Of a stretch of DNA of 5,544 nt, positions 1 through 5,499 are shown in pieces (the stretch's first letter is position 1; each line of letters begins with the position of its first letter). Origin of the DNA: Candidatus Fermentibacterota bacterium (GTDB taxonomy: Bacteria > JAFGKV01); assembly GCA_016928395.1 (NCBI GenBank), contig JAFGKV010000161.1, forward strand, positions 1-5,544. Direction: 5' to 3'. The notes under the pieces were generated by a model. It did not search any database. It worked only from the letters and a program-made list of their open reading frames with translations, and had not been told where the DNA came from. The translations under genes were made by a program, and so were the position numbers.

Positions 1-1
1 C

Positions 2-61
2 GGTATCGGCATTGCCATCGGAATCGACAAGCTGGGCATTCGAGTACGAATACGAATACGA
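2..61. repeat. Degenerate hexanucleotide micro-repeat array
   Basis: Two runs in 6-base phase: GGTATC, GGCATT, GCCATC, GGAATC at 2-25, and ATTCGA, GTACGA, ATACGA, ATACGA at 38-61. The left end of the array may lie outside the window. Confidence 0.6.
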
Positions 62-203
62 GCCTTCCCATGTTCTCTCAAACAAGTTCCGGCCCGGGCT
101 TTGCCCTGCTCATACATATGGAAACTTCTGATGTGAAGGCTGCCGCGTGAAGTTACAGGTTAGTCTGGCCGCTGAGGTCGCGGGGCTCCCTCAGATTTCT
201 CAG

Positions 204-231
204 GGTTGAGAGTACGGCGCAGCGGGCGGGC
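204..231. repeat. Dispersed direct repeat, copy 1
   Basis: Matches 5453-5480 in the same orientation at 24 of 28 positions, with an exact 14-base core GAGAGTACGGCGCA (208-221). It overlaps the left end of the inverted REP-like pair. Confidence 0.5.
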
Positions 232-298
232 ACAGAGTCCCGCCCCTACGGCAATGATGGGCACCAACCGTCGTAGGGGCGACCGCCCCTGGTCGCCC
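224..298. repeat. Inverted pair of REP-like hairpins with GTAG heads
   Basis: Right element: GTAG at 273-276, then a perfect 8-bp stem GGGCGACC (277-284) and GGTCGCCC (291-298) with a 6-nt loop. Left element on the minus strand: GTAG (plus CTAC 246-249), then a perfect 7-bp stem GGGCGGG (239-245) and CCCGCCC (224-230) with an 8-nt loop. The two face each other across 23 nt. A GTAG tetranucleotide at the foot of a hairpin is the signature of REP sequences handled by REP-associated tyrosine transposases, and opposed pairs are typical of BIME arrangement. No such transposase lies in this window. Confidence 0.75.
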
Positions 299-344
299 GC
301 CGGGGGCTCGGGGTCGGCATCGATAACGGGAATGACGCACGAAC

Positions 345-380
345 TCGATTGCGATGACGATAGCGATAGCGAGAGCGATG
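345..380. repeat. Degenerate hexanucleotide micro-repeat array
   Basis: Six consecutive hexamers around an NCGANN core: TCGATT, GCGATG, ACGATA, GCGATA, GCGAGA, GCGATG. Looser hexamers (GGCATC, GATAAC, GGGAAT) begin at 316 and resemble those at 2-25. In any reading frame such a run yields alternating dipeptides, which explains the spurious open frames here. Confidence 0.65.
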
Positions 381-500
381 GGATAGCAGAACCATCTACT
401 CTCCCACACGATGCACGAAGGTCATCACATGTCATGACCCTGAGCAACGTCGAGGGGGCGTGGCCGGGTGTGATCGAGATCTCTTATCCGGAGTCCATGG

Positions 501-523
501 ATTGCCCGAACGCGTCGGGCAAT
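501..523. repeat. Perfect 9-bp dyad, shares its arm with 3213-3228
   Basis: ATTGCCCGA (501-509) and TCGGGCAAT (515-523) are perfect inverted repeats around ACGCG. The form GGATT...AATGAC recalls small dispersed intergenic palindromes of the kind seen in many bacteria (for example the dRS3 layout of Neisseria). The comparison is of architecture only. Confidence 0.6.
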
Positions 524-611
524 GACAAGAGCACAACCACGTGTCACACACATGGAGATAGGATGAAGAAGGGATTGCAGCGAATGCGACCGCCCGGAGG
601 CGGAGCGACCG

Positions 612-634
612 GGATCTGTTGGACATCCAGATCC
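612..634 (-). terminator. Hairpin downstream of the repeat protein gene
   Basis: GGATCTG (612-618) and CAGATCC (628-634) are perfect 7-bp arms around a 9-nt loop, about 80 nt beyond the stop of the minus-strand gene. No T-tract follows in that direction. A second small stem (CCGCC 590-594, GGCGG 599-603) lies just beyond. Its position suggests a transcript end; the lack of a U-run keeps confidence low. Confidence 0.3.
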
Positions 635-716
635 GTCAGATATCGGGCTCCTGCATACCCCTCGCTCTGTCATTCCCCCTTGCGTGAGGTCTGACCGACG
701 TGGCGCGCAGCGGTGC

Positions 717-2783
717 CTATGGCGTCAGTTCTGACACCCCCTCGATTGCGCGCTCGTCGTCGAGTCGACCGCGTTGTTCCTCAAGTTCCTGCAGCTCCTT
801 CTCCCGCAGCTCAGGGAATAGGTAGGAATCGGTCTCCGCGGCCTTGCAGTAGTCGAGCCGCTTCGCCTCGAAGCCCTGGCGTTTGGCGACCACGCGGTAG
901 TCGAATGTCCCGTTGGACCGTCCCGCTTTGCGTTCCACCACGTCGAATCCGGTGTGGCCCTTCTTCACGGCCACGCCCTCGCATGACTCGTCGTGCAACT
1001 CCACGAATACCTTCATGGGATTGGCCTCATCGATGGTTACCGTCTCCAGGAACAGCGGGTCCAGCTCGATGTGGCTTCTCCCGTTGACCAACTGCCCCTC
1101 CCCGAAGTCCTCGAACCAGTTCTCGGGGCTCTCCTGGCAGTACATAAGCGTCGGCCCCTGCGAGGTCTTCACCACGCAGCTCTTGGAACCCGTGCCAGCG
1201 AGGCCACCCGAGTAGTAGACCGCTACGCCGGTTGTGCTCAGAACCTTGCCATAGACCCCATAGGTGGCGCCGCTGGCTGAGAGGGCCCACCCACGGACGC
1301 CTGTTCCCTGGGGGCCACCAGCCCATCCGTCCATTCCCATGCTCTCGCCCACGCTGTTCAGAGCCCATCCAAAGACGCCCCATCCGTCCCTGGCATCGGT
1401 CCATCCCTCAACGCCCTTCCCTTCGCTACCGACCGTTGAGGCGTCAGCCCAGCCAAAGATGCCACTGCCATAGGTGGACTCGGTCTTGCCGTAGATGCCG
1501 CTGTCGGGAGCTTTGCCGTAGACTCCCACTCCGGTTGGAGAAACGCTCGTTCCGTATACGCCCATGGGCTGCCAGGGTGCGCCTCCAGTGTAGGTGGCCT
1601 CTCCGTACGCGCCAATCATGGGAGCCTGCCCACGCGCACCGCACGAGGCGCCCGCCGTGGAACAACTCTGCCCGTACACCCCATAGGTCGTGCCGGAGAC
1701 CGCCGACGCCAGTCCATAGATCCCAGTTCCCCCGGTTGAGGAACTCTGCCCGTACACCCCATAGGTCGCGCCCGTCGCCGACATCGCATACCCGAACACC
1801 CCTCGGCCGGATGACGAACTGCTTCGTGCGTTCACGCCGTATGTCGCGCCGGACGTCGAGGTCGCGTAGCCGAATACCCCACTTCCGCCGTTTGAGGAAC
1901 TGGTCCCATAGATTCCCATGGTATTCCCCGAGGCTGCGGTCGCGGCACCCCAGACACCGGTTCCTGCGGTTGAAGGGCTCTGCCCGTACACGCCATAGGT
2001 CGTGCCGGTGGAAGCCGTGGAGTAACCGTAGACACCGATTCCTGCCGTCGACACTGCCTGCCCATACACCCCATAGGTGGTGCCCGTCCCCGACGTCGCA
2101 TACCCGAACACCCCTCGGCCGGATGACGAACCGCTTCGTCCGTTCACGCCGTATGTCGTGCCGGACGTCGAGGTCGCAAAGCCGAATACCCCGCTCCCTG
2201 CGGTGGAGGCGGCGGATCCGTATACTCCATTGGTGTTCCCGGAGGAGGCAGCAGCCTCGCCATAGGCGCCGGATCCTTCAGTTGAAAGACTCCGACCGAA
2301 CAAGCCATAGGCCGTTCCGGAACCCGCCGTGTTGGTGCCCTTGACGGCGGCGGATGTTCCGCTCGTCACCGATCCGCTCACCTCCGTCCCCGGCACTAGC
2401 CCGCTTGCCATGTAGGCATACCCCGTCGACGCCAGGCGTTGGCGGGGAGACTGATCCACACCCGCAAAGGTCACGAGAAGCCAGCAGTCGGCATCGAAGG
2501 CCAGGTTCAAGGCCGGCTGCGGGCTCTCGCCCAACAGCACGCTGAACACCCCGCCCGAGACCGAGATCGACTGGTTCCCGCTGTCCCACAGCATGGTGCC
2601 ACCGGAGGCGGCATTGTAGATGCGGAAGCGCATGGTGTAGGTGTTGTCAGCCACCGGGGTGCCCGCGGTGTTCGATACCTTGCCCTGGTAGCTGATCATG
2701 GTGGGGATCTCGGCATGGCTCATGGATCCCACGACCACGAGCAGAATCAGGACCGATAGAAGGACACTACGCGACCGTTCCAT
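717..2783 (-). CDS. Exported glycine-rich repeat protein with conserved N- and C-terminal domains (688 aa)
   Basis: No characterised function is recognised. Residues 1-24 form a signal peptide (R3, R5, hydrophobic 8-19, S-H-A at 22-24 before likely cleavage). Residues 25-135 resemble an N-terminal domain common in secreted proteins of uncultivated bacteria: SYQGKV at 31-36, MRFRIYNAASGGTMLWDSG at 51-69, PRQRL at 113-117, GYAYMASG at 121-128. Residues 159-392 are nine units of exactly 26 residues, rich in Gly, Ser, Thr and Tyr (YGVYGQSSST, then GVYGYATS and SGTT), followed by degenerate units to about 525. Residues 532-645 form a non-repetitive domain (YCQESPENWFEDFG, then GFDVVERKAG and FDYRVVAKRQGFEAKRL) with Cys at 536, 549, 601 and 646. 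Residues 657-680 look like a charged coiled coil. The start at 2783 has a good ribosome binding site directly before the signal peptide; the frame stays open 65 codons further upstream but those codons look non-coding. A surface fibre, adhesin or filament-like role is inferred from architecture only. A stretched beta-solenoid is one possible fold. Confidence 0.9.
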   Translation of the reverse strand: MERSRSVLLSVLILLVVVGSMSHAEIPTMISYQGKVSNTAGTPVADNTYTMRFRIYNAASGGTMLWDSGNQSISVSGGVFSVLLGESPQPALNLAFDADCWLLVTFAGVDQSPRQRLASTGYAYMASGLVPGTEVSGSVTSGTSAAVKGTNTAGSGTAYGLFGRSLSTEGSGAYGEAAASSGNTNGVYGSAASTAGSGVFGFATSTSGTTYGVNGRSGSSSGRGVFGYATSGTGTTYGVYGQAVSTAGIGVYGYSTASTGTTYGVYGQSPSTAGTGVWGAATAASGNTMGIYGTSSSNGGSGVFGYATSTSGATYGVNARSSSSSGRGVFGYAMSATGATYGVYGQSSSTGGTGIYGLASAVSGTTYGVYGQSCSTAGASCGARGQAPMIGAYGEATYTGGAPWQPMGVYGTSVSPTGVGVYGKAPDSGIYGKTESTYGSGIFGWADASTVGSEGKGVEGWTDARDGWGVFGWALNSVGESMGMDGWAGGPQGTGVRGWALSASGATYGVYGKVLSTTGVAVYYSGGLAGTGSKSCVVKTSQGPTLMYCQESPENWFEDFGEGQLVNGRSHIELDPLFLETVTIDEANPMKVFVELHDESCEGVAVKKGHTGFDVVERKAGRSNGTFDYRVVAKRQGFEAKRLDYCKAAETDSYLFPELREKELQELEEQRGRLDDERAIEGVSELTP
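1746..1883 (-). repeat. Higher-order duplicated block, copy 1 (312 bp offset)
   Basis: This 138-bp stretch matches 2058-2195 at 127 of 138 positions (about 92%) by my hand alignment, with no gaps. An exact 36-bp run covers 1784-1819. The offset of 312 bp equals four 78-bp units. Other unit pairs agree mostly in protein motif and less in DNA, so this pair reflects a later four-unit duplication or gene conversion. Confidence 0.8.
2058..2195 (-). repeat. Higher-order duplicated block, copy 2 (312 bp offset)
   Basis: Partner of 1746-1883. At protein level residues about 197-242 correspond to residues about 301-346, sharing ATSTSGxTYGVN and SSSGRGVFGYA. Differences are scattered single bases, several of them amino-acid changing (for example VNG against VNA). 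Confidence 0.8.
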
Positions 2784-2790
2784 GGCGGCA

Positions 2791-2798
2791 CTCCTCTC
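2791..2798 (-). promoter_or_regulatory. Ribosome binding site of the repeat protein; decides the start
   Basis: On the minus strand this reads GAGAGGAG, followed by a 7-nt spacer and the ATG at 2783. It supports a start 65 codons inside the longest open frame and places the signal peptide at the very N-terminus. Confidence 0.75.
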
Positions 2799-2877
2799 GG
2801 GTTGGGGCATGCGCGGCAACCTTCCAGCCATTGGTGGTCGTCGGCAGGCGGAACCGGCCCAGCTAAGGGCAGAACGG

Positions 2878-2906
2878 AATGTAGGGCGACGTGGAGACGA
2901 CACCAA
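2878..2906 (-). promoter_or_regulatory. Candidate sigma70-like promoter of the repeat protein gene
   Basis: On the minus strand TTGGTG (plus coordinates 2901-2906) is followed after exactly 17 nt by TACATT (2878-2883). The -10 matches the consensus at 4 of 6 positions and the -35 at 3 of 6. It would give a leader of roughly 90 nt. The match is weak and a GC-rich lineage may use other signals. Confidence 0.25.
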
Positions 2907-3212
2907 GAGTTCTGACCGCCATGCACCGGGCAGATGCAGACTGGCCGGGAATGAGGCGGTGACCTGCATTCTCTGCACGCCATGTCACCATGCCGCCGGT
3001 GGCGGGGGCTCCAGGCGTCCGAGCTATTAGACCCGCCTTCTTGCCGTGGCGCCTTGTCATCGCCGTGTCGCACAATCCGATGCCAGAAGGAACGTCAACG
3101 GATTGTTCCGCTCGCCGGCCCGTGAGACCTCCCCTCCTCACGACCAGATGTAGACGCATCGGCACCCCGCGCTCCGCGACCGCGCGCGGGGGAACTCCCT
3201 CGCGGCATCAGC

Positions 3213-3228
3213 AATGCCCGAGTTCGGG
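3213..3228. repeat. Near-perfect palindrome TGCCCGA/TCGGGCA
   Basis: TGCCCGA (3213-3219) and TCGGGCA (3222-3228) are separated by only 2 nt. The same 7-base arms occur in the dyad at 501-523. The 2-nt loop suits a protein-bound operator better than an RNA hairpin, but a dispersed palindromic repeat is equally possible. Confidence 0.5.
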
Positions 3229-3523
3229 CAGGCATGACGTGGAGCGCCCCCGACGAACACACGATATCGACGAGGGATGACGACCCCACACCGCAGCCCA
3301 GTGGCGCGGGACACAGCCGAGGCTCTGGTCAAGAGCACGGATGGTGACAGGGCAGGAATCGGCGCTTTCTTGGAGTGCCATGCGGAGAGATCCGCGGCCG
3401 GCCCGCGGCCCGAGGATCATCAGAACCGAGGCTAGGCATATTCCCATCCGGCCGGCGCTCGCCGCTGATGCCGCCTTCAGGCATACGGTTGTCGTTCCCG
3501 AGAGATGGTGAGGGAGAGGTATC

Positions 3524-4387
3524 GTGGCGCAGATGATCCTATTGGCGTATGTCATGGCATCCTTGGGCACCTTCATCATTGGAGCAACCGTGCAGCCCAT
3601 TTTGACTGAGAGGGCGCCAATGGACAGGGCAATGTCAGACTCGGGGCAGTTTTCTTGGATCGTGGGCCGCATCGCCAGGATTCCTTGGCAGCACTTGGTA
3701 AAACCACCACCAGGCAAGATCCCGATTTACGTGGACACGGAAGGCGGCGGGCAGACGGTCGCCTACGCAGCGGAGGAACCCGTCTGCTCGGGAGTCCTTC
3801 TCATGGAAGGTAGAACCCTGCTCGCCGAGGGGCCTGCGAAGCGCCCAGGTTCCGACGAGCGTTTCGCGGAACGCCAACTCGATGTGACCTCGTGGACCTG
3901 TCTTGACACCACCGGCATTCTTCTGCTCTTGGAGCGAATGGTTGACCAGTCAGTCCCATGGGAGCGCAAGGAGGCCGCGGAGCACGGTATCATCGGCGCC
4001 GGGCTTGACGCGATCCCCGTGTTGCTCGGGCGCTTGGAAGACCGGCGAGTCTGTCGGCATGATCAGGTCTTGCACAACGAGGGGGAACTCCCGAATCATC
4101 CCCCCCATGGGTCCTCGCCGGGCGAGACCAACCGTGACCTCGACGTCACGCTGGGTCGGTTTTGCGATGACATGCTCCGGTGGATCATCACGCCGCATGG
4201 CTATCAATCGCCCTACGCGAGCGATCCCGTGTCGCACCGCAGGGAAGATGTCTTCTTCACCACCGAGGATTGGCATGCCTGGTGGGTGACCCGCCGCGGG
4301 ATGACACTCTCGCAGATCCGTGACCAGATGAAGCCCGTTATCGACGCGTACTGGCAATCAAACGGAGAGATCCAGACTGTACGGTAG
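3524..4387 (+). CDS. Membrane-anchored or exported protein with HEAT-associated C-terminal region (287 aa)
   Basis: Function not recognised. The start is GTG at 3524: an in-frame TGA at 3509-3511 rules out any earlier start, and AGGGAGAGG at 3511-3519 is a good ribosome binding site. An ATG three codons later (3533) is the alternative. Residues 4-27 are hydrophobic with no basic residue before them, so this is either a reverse signal anchor or an atypical signal peptide; cleavage is not evident. Residues 127-173 (LDTTGILLLLERMVDQS, then AAEHGIIGAGLDAIPVLLGRLED) resemble an alpha-helical HEAT-type hairpin. Residues 209-231 (TLGRFCDDMLRWIITPHGY) and 247-277 (TEDWHAWWVTRRG, LSQIR) resemble a segment that I recall beside HEAT repeats in proteins of planctomycete-like and candidate-phylum bacteria, with a W-x-x-WW signature. 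Residues 60-125 are unassigned. It lies divergently from the repeat gene and 405 nt before the lipoprotein gene. A protein-interaction scaffold is inferred; the resemblance is from memory. Confidence 0.75.
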   Translation: MAQMILLAYVMASLGTFIIGATVQPILTERAPMDRAMSDSGQFSWIVGRIARIPWQHLVKPPPGKIPIYVDTEGGGQTVAYAAEEPVCSGVLLMEGRTLLAEGPAKRPGSDERFAERQLDVTSWTCLDTTGILLLLERMVDQSVPWERKEAAEHGIIGAGLDAIPVLLGRLEDRRVCRHDQVLHNEGELPNHPPHGSSPGETNRDLDVTLGRFCDDMLRWIITPHGYQSPYASDPVSHRREDVFFTTEDWHAWWVTRRGMTLSQIRDQMKPVIDAYWQSNGEIQTVR

Positions 4388-4401
4388 GATGGGGGCACTG
4401 C

Positions 4402-4416
4402 ACGGCGGAAGGCCGT
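4402..4416 (+). terminator. Weak hairpin after the HEAT-associated gene
   Basis: ACGGC (4402-4406) pairs with GCCGT (4412-4416) around a GGAAG loop, 14 nt after the stop codon. The sequence after it (CTGCTTTC) is only mildly T-rich, so an intrinsic terminator is possible but weak. Confidence 0.25.
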
Positions 4417-4681
4417 CTGCTTTCATTGTATGAGGCGGCGCACGTCAATGTTCATCGTGGTGCGTCAGCGCACGCGGGAGGGATGACCGCCACGGGCGAC
4501 ACCCTACAGCGGCGGTGAGCGGGGCCCACCTCATGGTACCTCGGGGAGAGGGGCGAGCCATGAGGCCGGGCCTCCCCGTGCCGGCGTGCGTTCTGAGGGC
4601 TTGCTGGCGCGCCGGGGGGATTCTCCCTGCTCCGCACCGAACGGTCGGGAACCTTGGAGGCGATGCCTGGGGCAGGGATAC

Positions 4682-4710
4682 TTGACCGAGGCGGTTGAGC
4701 GTAGTTTATG
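4682..4710 (+). promoter_or_regulatory. Candidate sigma70-like promoter of the lipoprotein gene
   Basis: TTGACC (4682-4687, 5 of 6 to the -35 consensus) and TTTATG (4705-4710, 3 of 6 to the -10) are separated by 17 nt. This is also one of the few AT-richer spots in the leader. Transcription would start about 75 nt before the start codon. The good -35 and spacing make it the best promoter candidate here, but the -10 is poor. Confidence 0.35.
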
Positions 4711-4780
4711 GCGCGGGTGCCGAAACCACTCTCAGGCGGTTGCCGTAAGAGAGCATGATCGCCCGCGGGGCGACACCCTG

Positions 4781-4787
4781 AAAGGAG
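4781..4787 (+). promoter_or_regulatory. Ribosome binding site of the lipoprotein; decides the start
   Basis: AAAGGAG lies 5 nt before the ATG at 4793. It selects this start over the open frame reaching back to a GTG at 4586, whose extra 69 codons would bury the signal peptide. Confidence 0.8.
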
Positions 4788-4792
4788 AAACC

Positions 4793-5314
4793 ATGGCAGT
4801 GAAATCGATTCGAGTGGTGATGGTGATTGGGGTTCTGGCGGCATGCTGGGCCTGCGTTGTCGCGTGTGGTGGCAAGTCCACGGGGGAGCGATTGGCGGAG
4901 AAGGCCATGGAGAAGGCCATGGAGCGGGGTGGGGTCAAGGATGCCGATGTCGACATGAAGAGCGGGAAGGTTCGCTTCAAGACCGAAGAGGGCGATGGCG
5001 AAATCTCCTATCAGGAGGAAGGTTGGCCCAAGGATCTTCCACACAGCGTGCCTGAATTCTCCCTGGGGAAGGTGAAGGGAGTCATCCGCACGGAACGCGC
5101 CGAGAAGCAGTCATGGAACATTGTGCTGGAGTCTCTCGAAGACGGTGCGGTGGCGAAGTACGCCAAGCAGCTCGAGGGCAAAGGGTGGGCCATCATGAGC
5201 CAGATGACCACGCAGGAGGGCGGAATGGTTCAGGCCACCAAAGACGACCTCCTCCTCATCGGCATGTTCAACACCGAGGACGGAGAGGGAAGTCTCAGCA
5301 TCGGGCATCAGTAG
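4793..5314 (+). CDS. Small lipoprotein of unknown function (173 aa)
   Basis: The N-terminus is a lipoprotein signal: K4 and R7, hydrophobic 8-23, then V-V-A-C at 22-25 followed by GGKST, so C25 is the likely lipidated cysteine. L-A-A-C at 15-18 also fits a lipobox but is closer to the N-terminus and less favoured. Residues 31-45 are a charged helix with a short internal repeat (EKAM twice; DNA repeat around 4898-4921). Residues 50-75 alternate charged and hydrophobic residues as in beta strands (DADVDMKSGKVRFKTEEGDG). WPKDLPHSVPEFSLGKV (78-94), the predicted strand NIVLES (109-114), AVAKYAKQLEGKGW (119-132) and a C-terminal strand region resemble a family of short bacterial lipoproteins with an 'lP.dvP...g.v' motif and a 'yY...L...GW' helix. 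I recall these as uncharacterised. The product probably sits in the periplasm on a membrane. The gene appears monocistronic, with its own candidate promoter and a downstream hairpin. Confidence 0.88.
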   Translation: MAVKSIRVVMVIGVLAACWACVVACGGKSTGERLAEKAMEKAMERGGVKDADVDMKSGKVRFKTEEGDGEISYQEEGWPKDLPHSVPEFSLGKVKGVIRTERAEKQSWNIVLESLEDGAVAKYAKQLEGKGWAIMSQMTTQEGGMVQATKDDLLLIGMFNTEDGEGSLSIGHQ

Positions 5315-5325
5315 GGGGGGTTCAG

Positions 5326-5340
5326 GCTCGCTTTGCGAGC
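5326..5340 (+). terminator. Hairpin after the lipoprotein gene
   Basis: GCTCGC (5326-5331) and GCGAGC (5335-5340) form a perfect 6-bp stem with a TTT loop, 11 nt after the stop. No T-tract follows (GGGGCACACG), so it is a possible transcript-end stabiliser or a non-canonical terminator. Confidence 0.4.
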
Positions 5341-5388
5341 GGGGCACACGGGTGAGAGCGGGCAATGATGGACCGGTGGAACGCCGCC

Positions 5389-5416
5389 CATCAGTTGTCA
5401 GTCATCAGTTGTCAGT
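5389..5416. repeat. Perfect 14-bp tandem duplication built of 7-bp units
   Basis: CATCAGTTGTCAGT occurs twice in direct contact (5389-5402 and 5403-5416). Read from 5391 it is a heptamer series TCAGTTG, TCAGTCA, TCAGTTG, TCAGTGG. Similar heptamer runs are familiar from intergenic DNA of cyanobacteria and other lineages (short tandemly repeated repetitive sequences); this is from memory. Confidence 0.8.
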
Positions 5417-5452
5417 GGGGCCTCTGGATGCAACTGCACCCAGGTCTTTCGA

Positions 5453-5480
5453 GGTGGAGAGTACGGCGCATCGGACGTGC
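5453..5480. repeat. Dispersed direct repeat, copy 2
   Basis: Partner of 204-231; the exact core is at 5457-5470. It lies 20 nt before a GTAG-headed hairpin, so both copies sit beside REP-like elements. Confidence 0.5.
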
Positions 5481-5499
5481 GCGGTGCCGCGGCTTCTCT

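Larger units (their letters stand above)
1..716. other. Non-coding repeat-rich region
   Basis: No open frame here has a good ribosome binding site, a recognisable motif or coding-like composition; the longest (206-694, plus) simply runs through hairpins and hexamer repeats. The region holds hexamer arrays at 2-61 and 345-380, the inverted REP-like pair at 224-298, a dyad at 501-523 and the hairpin at 612-634. In 62-203 and 381-500 I see nothing assignable. Confidence 0.6.
1608..2309 (-). repeat. 78-bp (26-residue) tandem repeat array, nine units
   Basis: The YG-start of each unit falls at residues 159, 185, 211, 237, 263, 289, 315, 341 and 367 of the repeat protein, so the spacing is 26 residues without a single insertion or deletion. 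The first eight units are well conserved; the ninth loses the pattern in its second half. Each unit has two half-motifs, YGVYGxSxST and GVYGxAxSxSGxT, so the true structural period could be about 13 residues. Beyond residue 392 the units become irregular but the GVYG/GVFGW motif recurs to about 511. Confidence 0.9.
2784..3523. other. Divergent intergenic region, no gene seen
   Basis: It separates the divergent repeat-protein and HEAT-associated genes. It holds the ribosome binding site and weak promoter of the former (2791-2906), the dyad at 3213-3228 and a GC-rich inverted pair (CCGCGG 3392-3397 and 3403-3408, loop CCGGC). Open frames on both strands are overlapping, basic and motif-free, so I call none. 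No confident promoter was found for the gene starting at 3524. Confidence 0.55.
4388..4792. other. Non-coding leader before the lipoprotein gene
   Basis: No gene is called here. Visible elements are the weak hairpin at 4402-4416, a small stem (GTGCG 4460-4464, CGCAC 4469-4473), a longer inverted repeat CGGGGAG (4542-4548) with CTCCCCG (4572-4578) across 23 nt, the candidate promoter at 4682-4710 and the ribosome binding site at 4781-4787. No known riboswitch or small RNA is recognised. Confidence 0.5.

Noticed and set aside
206-694. 162-codon open frame on the plus strand
   Set aside because: It runs straight through the REP hairpins and the hexamer array (giving a DSDSESD run) and shows no domain; non-coding DNA is the better explanation.
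1608-2309. CRISPR-like reading of the regular 78-bp periodicity
   Set aside because: The whole unit is repeated with gradual divergence and stays in frame in a coding sequence; there are no unique spacers and no cas genes.
1232-2344. 370-codon open frame on the plus strand opposite the repeat gene
   Set aside because: It is rich in Arg, Pro and His, has no motif or ribosome binding site, and is explained by the 78-bp repeat on the other strand having no stop in this frame.
2784-2978. 65-codon N-terminal extension of the repeat protein
   Set aside because: It is Arg/Pro-rich, would bury the signal peptide, and GAGAGGAG sits correctly before the internal ATG.
3208-3717. 169-codon minus-strand open frame overlapping the start of the HEAT-associated gene
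   Set aside because: It has mixed composition without motifs and overlaps a better supported gene on the opposite strand.
4586-4792. 69-codon N-terminal extension of the lipoprotein
   Set aside because: AAAGGAG at 4781-4787 and the lipoprotein signal directly after the ATG at 4793 fix the later start.
250-5371. Shared 11-mer GGCAATGATGG at 250-260 and 5361-5371
   Set aside because: A few exact 11-base pairs are expected by chance in 5.5 kb, and the flanks do not align.
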